DNA of 64,000 nt from Ahaetulla prasina (GCF_028640845.1 NC_080540.1:168025752-168089751); one strand, 5' to 3'; positions 1-52,949 are shown, numbered from the stretch's first letter. The notes: generated from the sequence alone by a model not told the origin. Numbers and translations are program-made.

Positions 1-52
1 TTGTAACTTTGAACGGTCACTAAATGAATACTTGTTAGTTGAAAACTACCTG
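1..52 (-). mobile_element. TA-flanked Tigger-like MITE, end fragment
   Basis: The window opens inside a copy of the CAGGTAGTCCTCGACTTAC terminal-inverted-repeat family. The reverse-complement end (AACTACCTG) is followed by TA. See the copy at 43226-43618 for the full structure. Confidence 0.7.
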
Positions 53-213
53 TATTAGTTATCTGGTAAGAACTGGAAGGTAAAATGAATCACACAAAAG
101 CCAATGGGATCTGTAGGTGTGTGTGTGGGGGAGAGGCAAGATGGCTTAAACCAATATCAGGAATGCAGTGTTGTGATAAAAAGCTGCCCCACTCCTTTTT
201 TATGGGCATTACA

Positions 214-424
214 CAGTGGTGAAATCCAAATTTTTTTTACTACCGGTTCTGTGGGCATGGCTTGGTGGGCGTGGTGTGGCTTGGTGGGTGTGGCAGGAGA
301 AGAATATTGTGAATCTCCATTCCCACCCCACTCTGGGGCCAGCCAGAGGTGGTATTTGCCAATTCTCCAAACTGCTCCAAATTTCCGCTACCAGTTCTGC
401 AGAACCTGGTGGATTTCACCCCTG
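214..424 (+). mobile_element. hAT-like MITE, CAGTGGTGAAATCC family
   Basis: Short non-autonomous DNA element. It starts CAGTGGTGAAATCC and ends GGATTTCACCCCTG, so the ends are inverted. The body has repeated GTGGGCGTGGCTTGGTGG-type text. Flanks GCATTACA and ACATTACA are an 8-bp target duplication with one change, as expected for hAT transposition. Confidence 0.85.
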
Positions 425-822
425 ACATTACAGTATTGCCTAAATGCTCAAAGAGCAAAGTTTGTGGCATGACACTGCAATACAATTTTCATCAATCTGA
501 TTAAAGAAAAGTTCCTGTGGGTGCCGATGACAAAAGCCATGAAAATGACGACACTTATTTTTGCCTTTCATAAAACAATTTATTTTCAAAGCTTCAGCCA
601 GGTTGCCAAGGAAATTTGAAAAGTATCTGAAAGGCACCTTCCGGTTTCTTAACAAAAAAATTCATTACTTGTGAGTAAACATCTTATCACTACTTGCAAA
701 GTCTGGGTCAGAACAACAACATGTCCTTTCAGCAGTTCCAAGAAGGCTCCACACTCTTTTTCACTACTTGGGTGACCCTGAGGACACAGACAAACCTCCA
801 AGTGGCCTCAATGACCCTCTAA

Positions 823-1193
823 GGAAAAGGTAACGGTAAAGGTTCCCCTCACACATACGTGCTAGTCGTTTCCAACTCTAGGAGGCGGTGCTCATCTCTG
901 TTTCAAAGCCGAAGAGCCAGGGCTGTCCGAAGACGTCTCCGTGGTCATATGGCCATATATGCTGGCATGACTCAACGCCAAAGGCCTACGGAACGCTGTT
1001 ACCTTCCCACCAAAGGTGGTCCCTATTTTTCTACCTGCATTTTTTATGTGCTTTCGAACTGCTATGTTGGCAGAAGCTGGGATAAGTAACGGGAGCTCAC
1101 CCCGTTACGTGGCACTAGGGATTCGAACCGCTGAACTGCCGACCTTTAGATCGACAAGCTCCGCGTCTTAACCACTAAGCCATCGCGTCCCTT
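823..1193 (-). mobile_element. Sauria-type tRNA SINE
   Basis: Reverse-strand SINE of about 370 bp. Read on the minus strand it starts GGGACGCGATGGCTTAGTGG (tRNA A-box region), has the B-box GGTTCGAATCCC, and ends in the BovB-like GAGGGGAACCTTTACC tail. Flanks AATGACCCTCTAA (810-822) and AATGACTCTCTAA (1194-1206) are target duplications with one mismatch. It is transcribable by Pol III in principle; no tRNA gene is implied. Confidence 0.88.
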
Positions 1194-1234
1194 AATGACT
1201 CTCTAAAAGAAAGCAAATGACTAGCTGTCCGCAA

Positions 1235-1365
1235 GGCTTATAAATCCTTCCATTCGCCCCCATCCAGTCAGAGCTGAAGAAGCTTCTTGGACGAGAAGCG
1301 AAATGTCTTCAAAGAGAAACAAGAAAGTCCAGTTGTCCTCTTGAAAAAGGACCTTTGGATATACG
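1235..1365 (+). repeat. Penelope-like repeat fragment with hammerhead-like core
   Basis: Contains CTGAAGA (1274-1280), an inverted pair GCTTCT/AGAAGC around a 6-base loop, then GAAA (1300-1303) and TGTC, followed by AGTCCAGTT and TTGAAAAAGGACCTTTGG. The same text occurs at 48.2-48.9 kb, partly head to head. I link it to Penelope-like retroelements from memory of such ends; class assignment is tentative. Confidence 0.55.
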
Positions 1366-1387
1366 ATAGAGGGGGTGCAAGGCTCAC

Positions 1388-44018
<42,631 letters not shown>

Positions 44019-44150
44019 CTGAAAGGACAAACAAGAGCAGAAAATAGGATGGTGCAGAATTACTTTTTTTTTGCATAGATCAATGGAGGCAGCTTTCCCC
44101 AGACACACGCATGTGAAGCCATCATGAAGCTTTTACCAATGGGTCTAGGA

Positions 44151-44557
44151 CAGTGATGGCTAACTTTTTTGCCATTGTGTGCCACAAGCAGGGGGAGCTT
44201 GGGGGGGGGTCACACAAGCATGTTCCCACATCCATAATTCAATGCCCCCACGTCCCGCCCCCCCACGCATGCGCACACAACCCAAAACGGAAAAAAGATT
44301 ATTGGTGGGCCCAGTAGGCCTGTTTTTCGCCCTCACCAAGTTTCAGAAGCTTCCTTGGAGCCTGGGGAGGGCGAAAACAGCCTTCCCCACCCCCCCAGAG
44401 GCCCGCTTCCTGACTTTCGGTGGGCCTGGAAGGCCCAAAAATCAGCTGGCTGGTGCACGCATGCGCGCTGGAGCTGAGCTAGGGCAATACTCACGTGCCC
44501 ACAGATATGGCTCTGCTTGCCACCTGTGGCACGCAGGCCATAGGTTCGCCATCACGG
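44151..44557 (+). mobile_element. hAT MITE (GATGGCTAACC family)
   Basis: 407 bp from CAGTGATGGCTAACTTTTTTGCC to GGTTCGCCATCACGG. Both flanks read GTCTAGGA, an exact 8-bp duplication. Lies 130 bp upstream of the first mapped TNS2 exon. Confidence 0.9.
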
Positions 44558-44574
44558 GTCTAGGAGAACTCCCC

Positions 44575-44938
44575 AAAGCCAATGTACCATGGCCAACTCA
44601 CTACAGCCAACTTGCCATGGCCAACTTGCCACAGCCAACTCACCACAGGACAACTCGCCACAGGACAACTTGCCAAGGGACAAGAGTTACACTAATATCA
44701 AAGAAACAGTGGAATAGAATCATGAAAGAAAGGATGCAAAAGGTGGGACAAAATGAAATATGAATGTTAAAATAATTTTCTAATTGTTTTAAATAATTAA
44801 ATAACATTGCTGATTTGTCCCGCGACGGGTGGTCCCACAGCAAGTTGGGATGGCAAGTTCTCCTGTGGAGAGTTGGCCATGGAGAATTGGCAGTGGTGAG
44901 TTGGCAGCAGCAAGTCGGCCATAGTGAATTTTCCTATT
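44575..44938. repeat. Foldback element with tandem-repeat arms
   Basis: Left arm (44575-44682) is a run of about seven 14-15 bp units of the type CCAACTTGCCA-GG. The right arm (44813-44938) is the same unit inverted (GGCAAGTT, GAGTTGGCC, GAGTTGGCAG). Between them is a 130-bp AT-rich core. No coding capacity. The structure suits a foldback-type DNA transposon. Confidence 0.65.
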
Positions 44939-44939
44939 C

Positions 44940-46015
44940 CAGTCATCATCACCATACTAAGGTTGTCCAGTATGTTGAGATGTCAATTTATGGTATTCCG
45001 CAAAGGAATTGCCCATCAGATTTGAGACATACTTTATAAAAATTCTAGTGAAAATAATTTTTTGTGTGTTCTCTACACAAGGACACTTCTGAACGTTAAC
45101 GCTCATCTTACACTCAATATTGGAAAAGGCCCCAAAAACTTGTATTGTCATGGTTTAAATCCATGCCAAATTCATGTCCATCTCCAAACAATTTGGATAT
45201 TTATCCAATCCAGAAAAGAGTAAGAGAGGTTTATCTTTTAGGGTCCCCTTACTTATTTTGAGTAGATATGGATTGTGGTACATTATAATTAATGAGAGAC
45301 AGAACAGTATTATGAGGATAAGTTGATGAGGTTGGGACAATTTAATTGAGGAAAAAAGAAAACTAAAGAGGGTATCCATATATTTCTATTTTATTATCTA
45401 CATTATTTGTAATTTCTCCGTGCTTTACTCTTTCATTTATAACGTACATACCGGCACATCATGCTATGAAACGTAACTGAAAATAAATTTTGGATTTCTT
45501 TGCAAAACATGGAATTAACGTGTAGCATATTTCACAAGATCCAGCAGTAAGAACCAGCTTAGATGCTGGTTTTGTTTTTTTAAGGATTAAACAAATTCAT
45601 AGAGGTCAGGCTTAGGAACTACTTACTATTAACCTTATCGTAAAACAAAAGCCCCTGTTAAGAGATAGTGCATCTCCAACAGCCATAAGCAACAGGGAAT
45701 TGATTTCTCCATCCTATTTCCCCTCTTCCTAAAAGTATCTGTTACTCAACCTCTGTTGGAACATGTTAGAGAGATGCAGCTCAATCATATCTTAGCCATT
45801 ATAACTGTATTTCTGCTCAACAATTATACCAGCCCATGACTAGAGTAGTAGTTCTAAAACTGAAAGGATGTATTTTACTGCTAAGCGGTACATGTATTTC
45901 ACAGATAAAGCATCAATCTGTAAAATGTTGTGTGAGAGCATTAGTCTGTTTTAACTCTGGGTTTACTAAAGTACAAACTATAGTCACCTAATCAAATGCA
46001 ACTAAATTATAAATC
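44940..46015. other. Upstream of mapped TNS2 exons, no feature seen
   Basis: AT-rich, with only short frames. If TNS2 has a further 5' exon it could be here or further right, but I found no splice-bounded match. Confidence 0.45.
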
Positions 46016-46021
46016 ATGGAT

Positions 46022-46026
46022 TTATA

Positions 46027-46062
<36 letters not shown>

Positions 46063-46082
46063 TGTATGTATGTATGTATGTA
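46022..46082 (+). repeat. (AT)n/(GTAT)n microsatellite
   Basis: TATATATATA followed by about 11 units of TGTA. Confidence 0.95.
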
Positions 46083-46672
46083 TACTTCACCCCATTCCTA
46101 AGAGGTCTCTAAGGGGCATGCATAAGAGCACCAATGAGCCTACCGTTCCTGTCCAAATGTTCCCTTTCATTGTATCCAATTTCATATAATAATTACATAC
46201 TTATGGTTATATATATGCTTATATATCGTATAGTTATTTCATGCTTATAGAGCACTGCACACCAGAACAACTAGACACAAGAACAGTTTTTTCCCGAAGG
46301 CCATCACTCTGCTAAACAAATAATTCCCTCAACACTGTCAGACTATTTACTGAATCTGCACTACTATTAATCGTTTCATAGTTCCCATCACCAATCTCTT
46401 TCCACTTATGACTGTATGACTATAACTTGTTGCTGGCAATCCTTATGATTTATATTGATATATTGATCATCAATTGTGTTGTAAATGTTGTACCTTGATG
46501 AACGTATCTTTTCTTTTATGTACACTGAGAGCATATGCACCAAGACAAATTCCTTGTGTGTCCAATCACACTTGGCCAATAAAAAAATTCTATTCTATTC
46601 TATTCTATTCTATTCTATTCTTATGCTTATATATAATGTTGTGACAAATAAAATAAAATAAATAAATAAATT
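46083..46672 (+). mobile_element. CR1/L2-clade LINE 3' UTR split by an L3 LINE end
   Basis: Left part 46083-46249 (CCCATTCCTAAGAGGTCTCTAAGGGGCATGC) and right part 46623-46672 (ATGCTTATATATAATGTTGTGACAAATAAAATAAAATAA) match the 3' UTR of the LINEs at 1.5 and 14.1 kb. The inserted piece is 46250-46622. Confidence 0.85.
46250..46622 (+). mobile_element. CR1/L3 LINE 3' end (Snake1-type), nested
   Basis: Starts AGAGCACTGCACACCAGAACAACTAGACACAAGAACAG and ends CACACTTGGCCAATAAAAAAATTC followed by (TATTC)n. Flanked by ATGCTTATA on both sides (46241-46249 and 46623-46631), a 9-bp target duplication. Severely 5'-truncated. Confidence 0.9.
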
Positions 46673-46674
46673 AT

Positions 46675-46895
46675 AACTCCAGCTAGCTAAGGCAGTAGGC
46701 TAGAAACCAGGAGTCTGTGAATTTTTCACAGATCTTGGGTCAGTCACTCTCTCTCAGCCCAACCTAGCTCACAGGATTATTGCGGAGGGAAGAATAATAG
46801 GAGAAAAGAGTACAACGTTAGGTATGTTCACAGCCTTGACTTATTTATAAAAATAGTAAGGAGTAATAGTAAGCAGGAGAAAAAAAAAAAAATAC
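46675..46895 (+). mobile_element. tRNA-derived SINE
   Basis: Same type as 27325-27590: AGCTAGCTAAGGCAGTAGGCTAGAAACCAGGAGTCTGTGA, CTTGGGTCAGTCACTCTCTCTCAGCCCAACC, CTTGACTTATTTATAAAAATAGTAAGG, ending in an A run. Confidence 0.75.
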
Positions 46896-46899
46896 TATG

Positions 46900-48215
46900 C
46901 TACGCTACTTTATTTATCTAAAATAAGTTTAATAAATTGGCAGAATTCATGCAGCACACTGGATCACATTTCATGATTCATCATTCACAGTACTATATTA
47001 ACCCATTACACTAAGCCAAAACAAGCCAACTCCATTGTGGTTTGATGCAACATGTGAACACAATCTCCGTTGCAACTTTATCGAAGCAGTTTATCGAAAT
47101 ATGTATTAAAAACATACCCACATTCACACACATTTACACTCATGCCTAATTACGTCAGAGTTTTTTTAAAAGAAAATGAAGCAATCAATTAAAATCAAAT
47201 TAAAGCTATAGCTCTAAATTACATGGATCTCAAACTGACCCATCAAACTAAAATTTGTTTAGCTGAATCCATTGATGAGTATTTGTTGTGCAAGGTCTTG
47301 CAAAACACAAACTCAAAATTAATCCACTCTTTTGAGAAGGAACAGAAGATGACTGGGAACATTGTGACATGCCAAATAACAGTAACAACTGCGTTGAACA
47401 TTTCTCCACAAAATGCAAGCCTTGCATACGCTCGCCACAAATTTCAAGAATGTGCGTGCTAAGGGTTCATGAGATAAATCTTCATGAAATGCTGGGTGCC
47501 AGGTCAACAGTCAATGTTCTGTTGGAAGCAGCTACATATCAACCAGATTAATGTATTTTCTCAAACTAAACAAACAAAAGGAACAAGGGCTGCTGTTTTT
47601 CTCCCTATTTAAGACTTGAGAGAAGGTGAAGGAAGGCAATAAACAGCTTCAACCTTAGCTTAAGGTTTAATGTGTCTGTATAGAAATCCTTTTTTATTTG
47701 GTGGTACAACCATAATTTTTATTTAAAAGACAAAAAACTGACAACTCTTTGCAGTTTTAAGGAGTCATGCTGATATGATGTCTGGTAGGGTTACCAGACA
47801 TCCAACAAGAGGACATGTCCTCCTTATATCCTTATATATATCCTCTATCTGGCAGGAATAACTTTCAGATGAAATATTGTTTGGCATTTTGAATATCTTC
47901 GAGTTTTGGGGGAGAGCAGGACCATCTGCATAACATTTAACATACCTTTAATAAATAAATACAATCATTTTGTGTACTGCAATTAGACAGACTCCAGATT
48001 TATGTTATTTTTCTAATTCCAGCAATCAGTTTCAATCCAGCCCCTTCAAATCTATGATCACAGAACATATGGTGAGTCGTATTATTTCTATGATGAAATT
48101 TGAAAAGTGTGCCACTGTGGATGCTATATTACCATAGCATTTGTTCTTGAAAAGATATATTTGTTCAAAAAATACTGAAATTGGAAAACCAGTTTCTGAT
48201 ACTAGAAAAATTCTC
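46900..48215. other. Anonymous DNA, no feature seen
   Basis: No recognisable element or coding segment; short opposing frames near 47.2-47.5 kb have no family match. Confidence 0.45.
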
Positions 48216-48216
48216 A

Positions 48217-48425
48217 TGGAGAATATGGATGACTCTCAGTCATCTAAGTCATGGTTGTCCCAAAGGTGCTTTTTCAAGAGGCAATTGGACTTTTTTGGTT
48301 TTTCCTTGAAGATGTTTCGCTTCTCATTCAAAAAGCTTCTTCAGCTCTCTATTCGAAGGGTGTTCATCCAAAAGCGCATAGCTAAATGTCTATGGAGATT
48401 CTCAGCCATCCAGGTTGAGAAGTAA
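48217..48425 (-). repeat. Penelope-like repeat fragment with hammerhead-like core
   Basis: On the minus strand it shows CTGAAGA (48338-48344), the stem pair GCTTTT/AGAAGC around a 6-base loop, and GAAA (48315-48318) followed by CATC. The flanking text CCAATTGCCTCTTGAAAAAGCACCTTTGGGACAACCATGACTTAGATGACT is shared with 48.66-48.72 kb. Confidence 0.55.
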
Positions 48426-48659
48426 TTTCATATGCATGCAGATCCAAGTACATTTTTTTGGCAATGTTTTAGTTATTTTTTTGTTGCAGATGCCAAGAAA
48501 GTTAAACAGTTAGTGGATCCTCCGTTTCCCTCCTTTGTCGTCCGTTGTAATTGTCCATGTCCTCCTTTGCCTGTTCAGATACCTGATAACTCTAGGAACA
48601 AGGCCTTCTCTCTAGTGGCACTGTAGTTAACCAAATACAGAGTCCAGAGATGTTGCTCA

Positions 48660-48885
48660 GATGAGCTTGATGTCTATGGAGATTCTCAGTCATCCAAGTC
48701 ATGGTTGTCCCAAAGGTACTTTTTCAAGAAGCAACTGGACTTTCTGGTTTTTCTTTGAAGAAGTTTTGCTTCTCATCCAAGAAGCTTCTGTGACTCAGAG
48801 CTTGGATGAGAAGCGAAAAACAAGAAAGCTCAGTTGACTCTTGAAAAAGCACCTTTGGGCTCAGATGAGCTTCTCCTGAGCAACC
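48660..48885. repeat. Head-to-head pair of the same Penelope-like repeat
   Basis: Left half (48670-48790) runs minus, right half (48800-48872) runs plus. Both contain the TTGGATGAGAAGC stem text and the AAAAAGCACCTTTGGG/CCAAAGGTACTTTTT end. Head-to-head pseudo-LTRs are a known habit of Penelope-like elements. The catalytic CTGANGA text is lost at the junction. Confidence 0.5.
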
Positions 48886-49386
48886 TTTTAAAGTTTTAAG
48901 GCAATGAGCACGAGAATGTAACCAGAAGCCTGCAGGGCAATGAGCCTTCTTATCACAATGGTTGCTGCCAAAGAAGCTGGAAAGAACTATTTAGAGTGGA
49001 GGAGAAGATAAATCTGAAACCAGAAGGCTTTGGCTGTGCTCTGGGAATAATAGGAAGGCTGTCTCATGAGGTCATGTCCTTTGAGATTAGTGAGGTTCAA
49101 CTGCAGTCTAACCATCAACAGAATTGCTATTTTGGCAGGTCCATGTCAGCCCATTTCCCAAGGATCTGAATCACGGAATTTGCTTTCCTTTGCAGCAACT
49201 TCACCCTGCGTTTATTTTGTTCATTGAACTGTCCACCATGACCCCAAAACTCCCCTTCCTGATCAAAAACTGTCAGCTTAGATCCCATCCCTGTGTTTGG
49301 AAAGTCTGAATTTATAATGCAATCACTTTGTACTTGCTTATTAGAGAGCATTTCACCGAGTCAGCCTTCAGTGGCGCCATCTTGAA

Positions 49387-49520
49387 TCAAGACAAATTCC
49401 TTATGTGTCCAATCATACTTGGCCAATAAAGAATTCTATTCTATTCTATTCTATTCTATTCTATTCTATTCTATTCTATTCTAGTCTATTCTAGTCTAGT
49501 CTAGTCTAGTCTAGTCTATT
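49387..49520 (+). mobile_element. CR1/L3 LINE 3' tip with long (ATTCT)n tail
   Basis: AAATTCCTTATGTGTCCAATCATACTTGGCCAATAAAGAATTCTATTC and then about 15 pentamers. The unit changes from TATTC to TAGTC towards the right end. Confidence 0.88.
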
Positions 49521-49539
49521 GTACTTGTTTATATTCAAT

Positions 49540-49990
49540 TGCATTTGCCATTTCGAGGCCAAATCATCCAGTTTGCAAAAATCTTTGTGGAAATTGTTCT
49601 GCAATTTTCTACAGCCTGACTCCAATAACCTTGTCTAATGAATTAGTTACTCCTATATACATTTTTATAAGCAAATTAAAATAGTGGTCTTAATATCAGT
49701 CCCTTGTGGGCTTCTCTTTGTGTTGAAAATGGCCCATTAATTCTTACCCTCTATTTCCTGTCCTTTAGCCAGTTACCAATCTACGAGAACACCTGTTCTT
49801 TTATTCCATGACTACTGAGTGTGCTCAGAAGCCAGTGGTGAGAGATCTTGTCAAAGGCTTTTTGAAAGTCTATAATGTTTGTTGACTTATCCCTGTCAAC
49901 ACACTTGTCGACATTCAAAACGCAAATGCCATGTTTGTTCCATTTCAGCAATGATGATTCTTCTGGACCTTTGATTATTTGTGTGTTAGT
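49540..49990 (-). mobile_element. CR1 LINE reverse-transcriptase fragment
   Basis: The minus strand codes for NIIDFQKAFDKISHHWLLST and LSSHGIKEQVF, the FQKAFD motif region of CR1 reverse transcriptase, joined to decayed flanking text. Broken by stops. Confidence 0.75.
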
Positions 49991-50000
49991 AACATTAACT

Positions 50001-50364
50001 AAGGGACGCGGTGGCTCAGGGGCTAGGACATTGAGCTTGTCAATCGGAAGGTTTGGCAGCTCAGCGGTTCGAATCCCTAGTGCTGCCGTGTAACAGGGCA
50101 AACTCCTGTTACTTGTCCCAGCTTCTGCCAACCTAGCAGTTTTGAAAGCACGTAAAAATGCAAGTAGAAAAAATAGGGACCAACTTTGGTGGGAAGGTAA
50201 CAGCGTTCCGTGCTCCTTTGGCGTTGAGTCATGCTGGCCACATGACCACGGAGACGTCTTCCAATAGCGCTGGCTCTTTGGCTTTGAAACGGAGATGAGC
50301 ACCACCCCCTAGAGTCGGCAACGACTAGCATGTATGTGCGAGGGGAACCTTTACCTTTACCTTT
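50001..50364 (+). mobile_element. Sauria-type tRNA SINE, full length
   Basis: Starts AAGGGACGCGGTGGCTCAGG, box B GGTTCGAATCCC, body with GTAACAGCGTTCCG and CATGACCACGGAGACGTC, tail GAGGGGAACCTTTACCTTTACC. Flanks AACATTA at 49991-49997 and 50365-50371. Best-preserved SINE in the window. Confidence 0.92.
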
Positions 50365-50379
50365 AACATTACCTATATT

Positions 50380-52255
50380 TTACTAAGAATTAATGTTAAG
50401 CCACATTCAGATCCCCTTGAAAGAAACTTCATTGCTTCATTGCTTGTTACTGTTTTCCAGTTCTTGGCAACAAATCTTAAAGAGAAGTTGCCTACATTTG
50501 TCAGAAGAATAGCAACTTCAATATTTTACTTCTTTAGGAAACCTAATGATGGATGGATATCTCCTAGACTCATGAAGTACTTATTTTTAATGTGTCAAAT
50601 TTATAATTGTATCTATGGTTATCTTATTTTGTCTTAATTCATATGATTCCATTCCTGAAAAACATAGCTCAATGTGTAAATAATTATACATTATTTTATC
50701 TTTGAATCAGCTGATCAAGAAGACTATTCCTCGTCTTAGTTATAAAAAATGCTATTATTACTTTGAAATTCTAAATCTTTTTTCAGGATCTGTAGAAAGT
50801 AAGTAATCATCCTCATTGCTTGTCCATTCTTTAAGCCACTCATCTGCTTTTTAATCATTATTGAGCAATAATATTCATACCTTTTAATATGAAATGCTCC
50901 TAAATGTCAACCCAAAATCTATGTAATATGCAGAGCCTGGCATGCCTGCCAAACACAAAGACACCTCAATGTTATGAGGAAATTCTGATTTCTGTAGTAT
51001 AAATTATGCCAAATTATTGCAATCCGATTTTACCTAGTTTCCTGCCGTTTATTCATTTTGGCTCTTTGTTTATGTTAACTGAATTTGAAAGTGTGTAACT
51101 GTACATGTGCAGGAACATTTGTTATTAAGTGAAATTTGTAGGTAATAATGGCCGGTAATAATGGCTTGGGGCAATGGTTGTGACAACTATTTTCTTGATT
51201 AAAATGTATATCTTTGCAACTGAGAGGATTTACACACATGAATGACAAAGTAGGATTTCTTAAAATGCAGTTCTGTTTTCTGTATCCCATTCTGCAATTC
51301 ATCAATATTTCTTCAGAGTAATACATTTCACATGTTCTTTGATTCATTTATTTGAATCAAAGTTACAGAAAAATTGCCCCCCCCCAAAAATCAGAAATAA
51401 GGAATATTGTAATCTTCACACAGAATTTGAAAACAATTATTTAGAAATGTTGATGATTGAAATTTACATAAAACTAATAGCAATTATATTCCAATGAGAT
51501 GGAATGAAACAGCTAGTAACAGAAATTACATTAAATTAAATTCCTCTTACATGGATGGACTTACATGGCGTTTTCCAACCATCCCCTTCCATCCCAGTCC
51601 TATTTCCCCAACTGGCAGCTGCTAAAGATGACATCTTCCAGCATTTCCCTAATTTTTTTCCCCTAAATTCTGACCCTACTTAGATAAACCAGAAACAAAA
51701 CAGCAGTCCTGTTGGAAACAGAGCTGCATTCCATCTCCAACTCCCACCCCCACCCCACCAAAAAGAAAGAGAGAGAGAGAGAGGGAGGGAGGGAGGGAGA
51801 GAGGGAGAGGGAGAGGGAGAGAGAGAAATAAAAGTTCTGGAATGCTGCTCTATATTACCATACAGCTTCAGAAATTGAGTGCTGATCAAAACCATGATCA
51901 GTATTCTCACCAAGAATCTCACCAGCTTCTAGGCTTACTCAGACCAAATGGTGCCCATAGTAATAACAGGCAGGCTTTGAAACACGGATATACCCTTCAA
52001 CATTTCACAGATGAACATAGGGACATTCTTGTAAGCAACACACATCTGATTCTCATGTCAGCTGCACTCTATTCCAGTAATAGATGTTGCTGAAGAATGG
52101 ACTCTGCTGTCTATTTGTTTTACTCTAGCCTGGTCTCCATTATTTGAAAAACAAAACAAAACAACAAGAGTGGTTTTAAAAAGAATTAAAGGCCAAATCT
52201 AATCTCACAGCAGAATTGGTGATGGAGCAATTATGCTGCAAGGAACTATTAAATC
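50380..52255. other. Anonymous AT-rich DNA
   Basis: No gene or element seen, apart from a (GA)n/(GGGA)n run at 51768-51825. Confidence 0.45.
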
Positions 52256-52261
52256 CAATGA

Positions 52262-52440
52262 AGGAGAATATTTGTAGCCCAGGGTTGAAATGAGAGGTCC
52301 TTGGTGCTCTCTGAGGTTGCGGACGTGTCATTACCCTAACTAGCTAACATCATCAGTACTGCTGATGTTATCTAGTTAGGGTAATGAAACGTCCCCAAGA
52401 AAACAAGCAAGCTCAGAGAGCACCAAGGACCCCTAACTAT
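52262..52440. repeat. Palindromic repeat with a second hammerhead-like core
   Basis: Left half 52322-52356 reads on the minus strand CTGATGATGTTAGCTAGTT then GGGTAATGACACGTC. The right half 52362-52393 reads on the plus strand CTGATGTTATCTAGTTAGGG then TAATGAAACGTC. Outer arms GGTCCTTGGTGCTCTCTGAG and CTCAGAGAGCACCAAGGACC are inverted. A diverged single copy lies at 8195-8330. Tentatively Penelope-like. Confidence 0.55.
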
Positions 52441-52612
52441 TAAATCTTTTGGCTCTATTTAGAAAGGGAAAAATAAGCAAGGAGTATAGTAAAATTATAT
52501 ATAGTATGAAAAATCTGGGTGTGAAAAGATTTCTCTACCGTCATAATACTGGAATCTCTTTGAAAGTGAATAGTGAAGAATTTGGAACAGATTAAACCTA
52601 AGTACTTCAGAG

Positions 52613-52745
52613 AGCCAGTTTTGGTTGGTATAGTAGTGCAGTTGAGGCACCAGTCTAGGGATCATGATTTTAGTCCCACATTAGGCGTGAAGCTAGTTGG
52701 GTGACCTTGAGCCAGTCCTTCTCTCACAGCTCTGGAAAGAAGGCA
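52613..52745 (+). mobile_element. tRNA-derived SINE, partial
   Basis: GAGCCAGTTTTGGTTGGTATAGTAGTGCAGTTGAGGCACCAGTCTAGGGATCATGATTTTAGTCCCACATTAGG, then GTGACCTTGAGCCAGTCCTTCTCTC. Same head as 12800-13016. Confidence 0.72.
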
Positions 52746-52822
52746 AGGATAATAAACTTCTTCTGGAAATATTTATCAAGACAACTGCAGGAACTTGTTC
52801 AAGCAGCCACCAGGAACCAAAA

Positions 52823-52893
52823 CGGTTTAAACCTTGGTCCCTTTAAGACTTGTGGACTTCAACTCCCAGAGTTCCTCAGCCAGCTTTGCTTTT
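52823..52893 (+). mobile_element. Half of a palindromic hAT MITE
   Basis: Left half of the CTCCAACCTTGG family (CTTTAAGACTTGTGGACTTCAACTCCCAGAGTTCC); the right half is absent. Confidence 0.72.
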
Positions 52894-52949
52894 GCATTTC
52901 TTCGTACAATGCACAGTTAAATTATGAACTTCTTCTCTACAAAATTAAT

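Noticed and set aside
826..1192. tRNA gene, from the box A and box B text
   Set aside because: The head is followed by a SINE body and BovB-like tail and is flanked by target duplications, so it is a SINE, as at 23.0 and 50.0 kb.
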